From positions 1-32,479 of the forward strand of contig JAXJSP010000009.1 in NCBI GenBank assembly GCA_036310005.1: a stretch of 32,479 nucleotides of DNA. The letters run 5' to 3'. Position numbers and translations under genes: made by a program. Shown piece by piece: positions 1 through 5,291 of the stretch (its first letter is position 1; every line of letters starts with the position of its first letter). The notes beneath the pieces were generated by a model that did not search any database, was not told the origin of the DNA, and worked only from the letters and a program-made list of their open reading frames with translations. This DNA is from JAXJSP01 sp036310005. GTDB lineage: Bacteria > Bacillota > Clostridia > Oscillospirales > Acutalibacteraceae.

Positions 1-508
1 CCGCCGCAACTACGATTGCTGTTCCGTGTTGGTCGTCGTGAAAAACGGGGATGTCGCACACCTGTTTTAATTTTCTTTCAATTTCAAAGCATCTGGGCGC
101 GCTGATATCCTCAAGGTTAATACCGCCGAAACTTCCTGAAATCAACTGAATTGTTTTAACGATTTCGTCTGTATCCTTACTTTTTATGCAAATCGGGAAA
201 GCGTCAACATCGGCAAACGCTTTAAACAAAGCGCACTTGCCCTCCATAACCGGCATGCCTGCCTCGGGGCCGATATCACCAAGTCCTAAAACCGCAGTAC
301 CGTCGGTTACAACTGCCACTAAATTATTTCTTCTTGTAAGTTCATAACTTTTATTTACATCTTTTTCTATTTCAAGACAAGCCTCTGCCACACCGGGTGT
401 ATATGCTAATGATAAGTCTTCTCTTGTTTCAATTTTGCAACGGTTTACTACTTCGATTTTACCGTTCCATTCATAATGTTTTTTGAGAGATTGTTGTCTT
501 ATGTCCAT
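1..508 (-). CDS. NAD(P)-dependent malic enzyme, N-terminal part (truncated by window edge)
   Basis: The first 169 residues of a malic enzyme, which oxidatively decarboxylates malate to pyruvate in the cytoplasm. Reading from the ATG at 508, the protein shows the malic-enzyme signature: LAYTPGVAEACLEI, then VTDGTAVLGLGDIGPEAGMP, the MEGKCALFKAFADVDAFPI segment, GGINLEDISAPRCFEIE, and VFHDDQHGTAIV at the edge. These are the substrate and metal-binding N-terminal elements of the short bacterial type; the NAD-binding half lies outside the window. An AAGGA ribosome site precedes the start, and the gene begins 18 nt after the hydrogenase stop, so the two are almost certainly co-transcribed. NAD versus NADP preference cannot be judged from this part. 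The family call is secure. Confidence 0.93.
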   Translation of the reverse strand, partial: MDIRQQSLKKHYEWNGKIEVVNRCKIETREDLSLAYTPGVAEACLEIEKDVNKSYELTRRNNLVAVVTDGTAVLGLGDIGPEAGMPVMEGKCALFKAFADVDAFPICIKSKDTDEIVKTIQLISGSFGGINLEDISAPRCFEIERKLKQVCDIPVFHDDQHGTAIVVAA

Positions 509-526
509 TTGTTTTTCCTTCGCTTT

Positions 527-1951
527 TTAATCTAACTTATTAATTGAATTTTTAATTGATTTTGTATTTGCAGACTGACTGTATTTTTCTGCCTCTGCTC
601 TGTTTTTATTGCTGTGAGTCAGACAACCTGCGCCACCTATACAACCGCCTTTACAAGCCATACCTTCAATGAAGTTTGCATCAAGTTTGCCGATTCTTGC
701 TCTGAGCAATACCTTTTTACATTCTTCAATACCGTCACAAGCAACAGCCTTTAATTCAAAATCATCAAATCCCTGTTCTTTGAGTCCTTCTTTAATCGCA
801 TCCGCAAGTCCGCCGCAACGCGCAAAACCTCTGCCGAAGTTTGATGCCTCATCAAGTTTCTCTTCCTGCATTGAAGAAATATCCAAATCTTTGCTGTCAA
901 AAAGCGCCTGTAATTCTTCAAAAGTTATTGCACAATCGACATAGTCTTTGACCTTATCCAATGATATTTCCTCTTTTTTAGCGGTACAAGGTCCTATAAA
1001 TACCACCTTTGCGGTTTCGTCTTTTTCCTTTAAATATTTTGATATTGTAGCCATTGGAGATAAATTATGCGATATGTACTGAGCCAGACTTTCAAACTCG
1101 TTTTGCACATATTTTACAAAAGCGGGGCAACAAGAGGAAATCAAAAAGCCTTTTTCTTTGAGTTCTTTTGATTCTGCCGCCGCTACCATATCGGCACCGA
1201 GCGCCGCTTCTACGACTTTTTCAAAGCCGAGCGCCTTTATGCCTGCGATAACCTGACCGATTTTTGCATAATTAAACTGCCCTGCAATACTCGGAGCAAT
1301 TACAGCGTACATTTTGTAATTTTTATTGTGATTGCTTTTTTTAATTAAATCTATGACATTCAGAATATAAGACTTGTCACTTATTGCGCCGAACGGACAA
1401 TGATAAACACACGCGCCGCAAGCAATACATTTTGAATTATCAATATTTGCTTCTGAATTGGCGCCGCTTGATACAGCATTTACTTTACACACTCTCTCGC
1501 AAGGACGGGTATTGTTTACTATTGCATTATAGGGGCAAGCGGCGGCACAAAGACCGCATTCAATACATTTTTCTTTGTTTATGTGTCCGTTTTGATTTGA
1601 GTCAAACGATATCGCACCTCTCGGGCAAGCATCTTCGCAGTGATGTGCTACACAGCCTCTGCACGCAGTAGTGATTTCAAAGCCGCCGATAGGACACTCA
1701 TCGCACGCAATATTTATAACCTCTATGACATTTCTGTTTGCTCTGTTACCGCCTATTGCAAGTTTTATGCGTTTTGAAAGGATGGCTCTTTCTTTATATA
1801 CGCAGCAACGCATAGTGGGAACATTACCGGGGACAATTTTTTCCGGTATTTCCGTAATTGAGTCAACAAGTTCATCTTTCCACGCGCTTCTTGCAACTTC
1901 ACGCAAAACCTTATATTTTAAATGTTGTACCTGTGTGTCGAACTTTCTCAT
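527..1951 (-). CDS. [FeFe] hydrogenase, monomeric, group-B-like
   Basis: A 474-residue iron-only hydrogenase that interconverts protons and H2 with electrons from ferredoxin-type clusters. Residues 80-190 carry several 4Fe-4S motifs (CDECP at 83-87, CRGCVAHHCEDACP at 97-110, CIECGLCAAACP at 129-140, CIACGACVYHCP at 175-186). The H-cluster domain follows with L1 SSCCPAF (Cys274, Cys275), L2 GPCTAKKEE (Cys322) and L3 EGMACKGGCIGGAG (Cys433, Cys437). GPC in L2 rather than the MPC of classic group A enzymes, and the Cys-rich N-terminus, fit the group B enzymes common in Clostridia. An AAGGAG site lies 5 nt before the ATG. It is the first gene of a two-gene unit with malic enzyme. Whether it mainly evolves or oxidises H2 is not visible. 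Confidence 0.93.
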   Translation of the reverse strand: MRKFDTQVQHLKYKVLREVARSAWKDELVDSITEIPEKIVPGNVPTMRCCVYKERAILSKRIKLAIGGNRANRNVIEVINIACDECPIGGFEITTACRGCVAHHCEDACPRGAISFDSNQNGHINKEKCIECGLCAAACPYNAIVNNTRPCERVCKVNAVSSGANSEANIDNSKCIACGACVYHCPFGAISDKSYILNVIDLIKKSNHNKNYKMYAVIAPSIAGQFNYAKIGQVIAGIKALGFEKVVEAALGADMVAAAESKELKEKGFLISSCCPAFVKYVQNEFESLAQYISHNLSPMATISKYLKEKDETAKVVFIGPCTAKKEEISLDKVKDYVDCAITFEELQALFDSKDLDISSMQEEKLDEASNFGRGFARCGGLADAIKEGLKEQGFDDFELKAVACDGIEECKKVLLRARIGKLDANFIEGMACKGGCIGGAGCLTHSNKNRAEAEKYSQSANTKSIKNSINKLD

Positions 1952-1988
1952 ATATCTCCTTATAAAAAAAGCACTTTTAAAGATGTTA

Positions 1989-2010
1989 TGCCGGCATAAA
2001 AACGCCGGCA
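1989..2010 (-). other. GC-rich hairpin in the hydrogenase 5' leader
   Basis: Arms TGCCGGC (1989-1995) and GCCGGCA (2004-2010) with an 8-nt loop form a 7-bp stem in an otherwise AT-rich leader, between the promoter and the hydrogenase ribosome site. No U-tract follows directly, so it is not a normal terminator. It could stabilise the mRNA or be a DNA palindrome bound by a regulator. Confidence 0.5.
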
Positions 2011-2027
2011 GAACAGTTTACACTTAA

Positions 2028-2055
2028 ATTATAACATAAATATACCCATTGTCAA
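2028..2055 (-). promoter_or_regulatory. sigma-A promoter for hydrogenase-malic enzyme
   Basis: Minus-strand TTGACA (2055-2050) and TATAAT (2033-2028) separated by 16 bp. Both hexamers are perfect consensus. The start would fall near 2021, giving a leader of about 70 nt containing the hairpin at 1989-2010. Confidence 0.8.
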
Positions 2056-2058
2056 AAA

Positions 2059-2076
2059 TTGATATTTATTTATCAA
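2059..2076 (-). terminator. weak AT-rich terminator after the APH-fold kinase gene
   Basis: TTGATA and TATCAA arms around a 6-nt loop, followed on the minus strand by TTTTT. The stem is only six A/T-rich pairs and overlaps the kinase stop codon, so termination may be partial. Confidence 0.35.
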
Positions 2077-2828
2077 AAATACTCTACAACATCTATCCAA
2101 TGATATAAAAGTTCTTTTTCTTTTTCGTTGCCCTTTACAAGCTGCGAAGCGGCGACAAGGGGCATCCACTTTTTGACATACTGTTTTGCAGTATCGGTTT
2201 TTTTGCAGAAAAGATTAAGGTATTTTTCCGCAAGTTCTTTTGACTCGTGTAAGCAAAAGAGCATATATGTTCTTGCTACATCTGCCGATGCATTTCCTTG
2301 TGTTGCGTGCGACCAGTCAACAATATACGGTTTAAAGTTATCATCTTCATTTATGATGATATTTGACGGAACAAAATCTCCGTGACAGACTTTATTATGT
2401 TTTGGCATGGCATTAAGTTGAGAATGTAAATCATAACGCACGGTTGCATCAAGGTCTGAGAGTTCGATTTTTGAGTCCATTTTATCTTTTAATTTTGTCA
2501 AGAGAGGTGCTGTTTTAGAAGATATTTCTATTTGAATATTGACAAACATTTCTAAATACTCATCAATTTTATCGGGATTTTCCTCCATTAACTGCTTTAA
2601 AGTTTTTCCGGGAATATAGTCGGATACTATTGCCCATTTACCGTCAATTACTTCAACGCTGCGCAGTTTTGCCATTTTAAGTCCTGTTTCCTCAACGCGA
2701 ACCTGATTTAGTGCTTCATTTAAAATATTTGACTTTTTATAGACATCATCAAAAAGTTTTATACACCTGTCCGCGTCCTTATATACCACTTTTGTCGGTC
2801 TTTGTACGATTATAAATTCCTTAGCCGT
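2073..2828 (-). CDS. aminoglycoside-phosphotransferase-fold kinase of unknown substrate; probable ACG start
   Basis: A small cytoplasmic kinase of the APH/choline kinase fold. The catalytic loop CHGDFVPSNIII (HGDxxxxN) and the metal-binding YIVDW are clear, so phosphotransfer from ATP is expected; the substrate is unknown. The only standard start in frame is GTG at 2789, but it has no ribosome site and would delete conserved N-terminal sequence: the frame stays open upstream and reads KEFIIVQRPTKVVYKDADRC, the usual first strands of this family. A GGAGG at 2840-2836 sits 7 nt before an in-frame ACG at 2828, and no ATG, GTG or TTG lies between. I therefore place the start at ACG (251 residues). 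The family is sure, the start is inference. There is no reason to call it an antibiotic resistance gene. Confidence 0.78.
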   Translation of the reverse strand, partial: TAKEFIIVQRPTKVVYKDADRCIKLFDDVYKKSNILNEALNQVRVEETGLKMAKLRSVEVIDGKWAIVSDYIPGKTLKQLMEENPDKIDEYLEMFVNIQIEISSKTAPLLTKLKDKMDSKIELSDLDATVRYDLHSQLNAMPKHNKVCHGDFVPSNIIINEDDNFKPYIVDWSHATQGNASADVARTYMLFCLHESKELAEKYLNLFCKKTDTAKQYVKKWMPLVAASQLVKGNEKEKELLYHWIDVVEYF

Positions 2829-2887
2829 TGTAAAACCTCCCTGCTTTAAGTTTGTTTACTTATGTAATAATCTTTATATTTGCCTAA

Positions 2888-2916
2888 ATTTTATCACGGA
2901 AAAGCGGTTTTGTAAA
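2888..2916 (-). promoter_or_regulatory. candidate promoter for the APH-fold kinase
   Basis: Minus-strand TTTACA (2916-2911), 17-bp spacer, TAAAAT (2893-2888). Each hexamer differs by one base from consensus. It lies just downstream of the terminator of the preceding small gene. Confidence 0.45.
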
Positions 2917-2922
2917 GCAAAA

Positions 2923-2954
2923 AAGATTGCTGATTTTTTAATATCAACAATCTT
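2923..2954 (-). terminator. terminator of the 60-residue protein gene
   Basis: Arms 2923-2934 and 2943-2954 pair over 12 positions with a single wobble around an 8-nt loop, followed on the minus strand by a run of T. It starts 6 nt after the stop codon at 2960. Confidence 0.75.
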
Positions 2955-2959
2955 TTTAA

Positions 2960-3142
2960 TTAACTTATGAAGTCTTTAACATCTTCAACAATATTTCCGA
3001 CCGTTTTTATAGCCTTGTTTGCCTTTTTGCGTGCGCTTCTCATTCTGCCCGAACTTGCCATATACATTTCACCGGCAACGCCGGCAATCATACCGATTGC
3101 AAATGTAGCAGCCGCAACTTTTGCGGTATCTTTAACTTTCAT
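2960..3142 (-). CDS. small single-span membrane protein, YtxH-like
   Basis: A 60-residue protein with an Ala/Gly-rich hydrophobic segment at about residues 7-30 (VAAATFAIGMIAGVAGEMYM), then a basic stretch RMRSARKKANKAIKTVG and an amphipathic tail. This layout resembles YtxH-type small proteins, in which one membrane anchor precedes a charged helix; the similarity is in pattern only. GAGGTG lies 7 nt before the ATG and a good terminator follows, so it is an independent real gene. Function unknown. Confidence 0.7.
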   Translation of the reverse strand: MKVKDTAKVAAATFAIGMIAGVAGEMYMASSGRMRSARKKANKAIKTVGNIVEDVKDFIS

Positions 3143-3202
3143 TCAATTCACCTCGCTACTATTGTGTGCATATTTATACTTTTTATTTAAAAATTAAAAA
3201 AA

Positions 3203-3219
3203 TATCAAAAAAATTGATA
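3203..3219. promoter_or_regulatory. palindrome upstream of the leuA-araC fusion promoter
   Basis: TATCAA and TTGATA flank five A residues, ending 7 bp before the -35 box. The position suits an operator or activator site, perhaps autoregulatory. In such AT-rich DNA it could also be chance. Confidence 0.3.
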
Positions 3220-3226
3220 AAACATA

Positions 3227-3256
3227 TTGACAAAAACTCAATTTAAAGATTACAAT
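3227..3256 (+). promoter_or_regulatory. sigma-A promoter of the leuA-araC fusion gene
   Basis: TTGACA at 3227-3232, 18-bp spacer, TACAAT at 3251-3256. The predicted start near 3263 leaves a leader of only about 16 nt, so there is no T-box or attenuator; any control must act on initiation. Confidence 0.8.
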
Positions 3257-3278
3257 TTTAACAGAAAGGACTTGCAAA

Positions 3279-5267
3279 ATGAAAAATATCAACAAATATA
3301 AAGCAAACTATTTTATGCCGCCCGAAGTTACATACGACTGGGTTAAAAACGAGAATGTAACAAAGGCTCCCACTTGGTGCAGTGTTGATTTGCGCGACGG
3401 CAATCAATCATTACTTGAACCGATGTCACTTGAAGGAAAAATTGAATATTTCAATCTGCTTGTCGGCATAGGGTTTAAAGAAATCGGAGTTGCCTCCCCT
3501 GCTACAAACGATGCCGAATTTAATTTTGTACGCACTTTAATTGAGAATAATTTAATTCCCGATGATGTTACAATTCAGGTTTTGACACAAGCAAAACATC
3601 ATTCGATAGAAAGAACTTTTGAAGCTATAAAGGGAGTTAAAAAAGCAATTGTACATTTGTATAATTCGACCTCTGTATCCCAGCGCGAGCAGGTATTTAA
3701 AAAGTCAAAAGAGGAAATAAAGGCGCTTGCAAGCGAGTGTGCCGGATATATCAAGGCGCTTGCCGATAAAAGCGACAGCGAAATTTATTTTCAGTATTCG
3801 CCCGAGTATTTTACAGGCACGGAAACAGATTATGCGCTTGATATTTGCAACGCGGTTATTGAAAAATGGCAGCCTGCTAAAGACAAAAAAATTATAATCA
3901 ACATTCCGACTACTGTTGAAAATGCTATGCCCCATATTTTTGCCTGTCAGATTGAATATTTATCAAAGCATTTAAAAAACAGAGAAAACGTTATTTTATC
4001 GCTGCATCCTCATAATGACAGGGGCTGTGCTGTATCTGATGCCGAATTCGGTTTGATTGCGGGCGCTACCCGTGTTGAAGGGACACTTTTCGGCAACGGA
4101 GAAAGAACCGGTAATGTTGATATAGTCACGGTTGCTATGAATATGTATTCGCAGGGTGTTGAGCCTAATCTTGATTTTTCGGAAATGGACAGTATCATTT
4201 CGACTTGTGAAAGGCTCACTCACATGCCGGTATATGAGCGCTCGCCTTATGCGGGCAGACTTGCATATACTGCATTTACGGGAAGTCATCAAGATTCTAT
4301 TGCAAAAGGTATGCAATACTGGAAAGAGGGCAAATCAAACGGAATCTGGCAAGTGCCTTATCTTACAATTGACCCTATGGACATCGGCAAAAAATATGAA
4401 AATAATATTATTCGCATTAACTCACTCTCCGGCAAAGGCGGAGTCTGTTACATATTAAAAAGACATTTCGGGTTTTCAATTCCCGAATCTATGCGAAACG
4501 ATGTCGGCAATTACATAAAGGCGATTTCCGAGAGTGATCAAAAGGAATTATCTGCCGATTACATTTACAATGTTTTCAGCGATAAATATATAAACAACAC
4601 GAACACTTTTACCGTGCCGAGTTGTTCTTTCAGGACAGCAGACGGTGTTGTAGCGGAGATTTCAATTCAACTCGGCAACAAGGAGTGTACTGTTTTTGCA
4701 AACGGAAACGGTCGCCTTGATGCCATAAGCAACGCTATCAAGCAGTATTTCGGTATTAATTACGAAATTATTCTGTACGAAGAACACGCTATGTCAAGCA
4801 ACTCATCATCGAAGGCGGCAACCTATATCGGCATCAAAACCGAAGATGAGATTTGCTGGGGTGTCGGTGTTGACGAGGACATTATAAAATCGTCTGTCAA
4901 CGCTTTGATAGTTGCGGTAAATCAAATTCAGTCTATTAAACAAATGAGCGATAAAGACGAAAGAATTGTTGCGATTTTAAATTACATACAAAACAACTAT
5001 TCAACCGTAACCCTTGACTCGCTTTCAAACGAGTTTTTCCTCTCAAAGCCCTATCTTTCAAAATATATTAAAGAGCATAGCGGAAACACATTCGGTGATA
5101 CAGTCAAAAGCATCCGAATGGACAAAGCAAAGGCATTACTTAAAAACAAGGGTATGACTGTCGAGTCCATTTCGCGCAGTCTAGGTTATGAAAATGTTGA
5201 ACATTTTAACAGGCTGTTTAAAAAACTGTTTAAAATGACACCTGTTCAATACAGAAACTCAAAATAA
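3279..5267 (+). CDS. 2-isopropylmalate synthase fused to an AraC-family DNA-binding domain
   Basis: A 662-residue two-part protein. Residues 1-555 match the length and order of the operon LeuA (555 residues) almost without gaps; by eye 43 of 70 residues are identical over positions 31-100. Family metal ligands and catalytic residues (mapped from M. tuberculosis IPMS) are kept: Arg39-Asp40 in RDGNQS, Glu176 in SPE, His243/His245 in LHPHNDRG, Asn273 in FGNGERTGN, His337 in GSHQD. The motif IEVGFP of LeuA is changed to IGVASP (69-74), and Cys105-Arg106 to Ala-Lys. The C-terminal region at about 440-550 retains the LeuA regulatory fold motif NGNGRLDAISNAI. Residues 556-662 are a complete two-helix-turn-helix AraC domain (LDSLSNEFFLSKPYLSKYIK, then VESISRSLGYENVEHFNRLF and TPVQYR). 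AAGGA lies 8 nt before the ATG. A leucine- or keto-acid-responsive regulator is inferred, not shown; a bifunctional enzyme is the alternative. Confidence 0.93.
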   Translation: MKNINKYKANYFMPPEVTYDWVKNENVTKAPTWCSVDLRDGNQSLLEPMSLEGKIEYFNLLVGIGFKEIGVASPATNDAEFNFVRTLIENNLIPDDVTIQVLTQAKHHSIERTFEAIKGVKKAIVHLYNSTSVSQREQVFKKSKEEIKALASECAGYIKALADKSDSEIYFQYSPEYFTGTETDYALDICNAVIEKWQPAKDKKIIINIPTTVENAMPHIFACQIEYLSKHLKNRENVILSLHPHNDRGCAVSDAEFGLIAGATRVEGTLFGNGERTGNVDIVTVAMNMYSQGVEPNLDFSEMDSIISTCERLTHMPVYERSPYAGRLAYTAFTGSHQDSIAKGMQYWKEGKSNGIWQVPYLTIDPMDIGKKYENNIIRINSLSGKGGVCYILKRHFGFSIPESMRNDVGNYIKAISESDQKELSADYIYNVFSDKYINNTNTFTVPSCSFRTADGVVAEISIQLGNKECTVFANGNGRLDAISNAIKQYFGINYEIILYEEHAMSSNSSSKAATYIGIKTEDEICWGVGVDEDIIKSSVNALIVAVNQIQSIKQMSDKDERIVAILNYIQNNYSTVTLDSLSNEFFLSKPYLSKYIKEHSGNTFGDTVKSIRMDKAKALLKNKGMTVESISRSLGYENVEHFNRLFKKLFKMTPVQYRNSK

Positions 5268-5291
5268 AAAAGAGCCTTAAGGCTCTTTTTT
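5266..5291. terminator. shared bidirectional terminator between convergent genes
   Basis: Perfect palindrome: six A, GAGCCTT, AAGGCTC, six T. It ends the fusion gene on the plus strand and the P-type ATPase on the minus strand. The ATPase stop codon (5277-5279) lies in the hairpin itself. Confidence 0.9.

Noticed and set aside
2073..2828. Aminoglycoside resistance gene
   Set aside because: Only the general kinase fold is visible; there is no close match to known resistance enzymes and no mobile context.
3279..5267. That the second LeuA is a decaying duplicate
   Set aside because: The frame is intact over 662 codons, catalytic and metal residues are kept, and promoter, ribosome site and terminator are all good.
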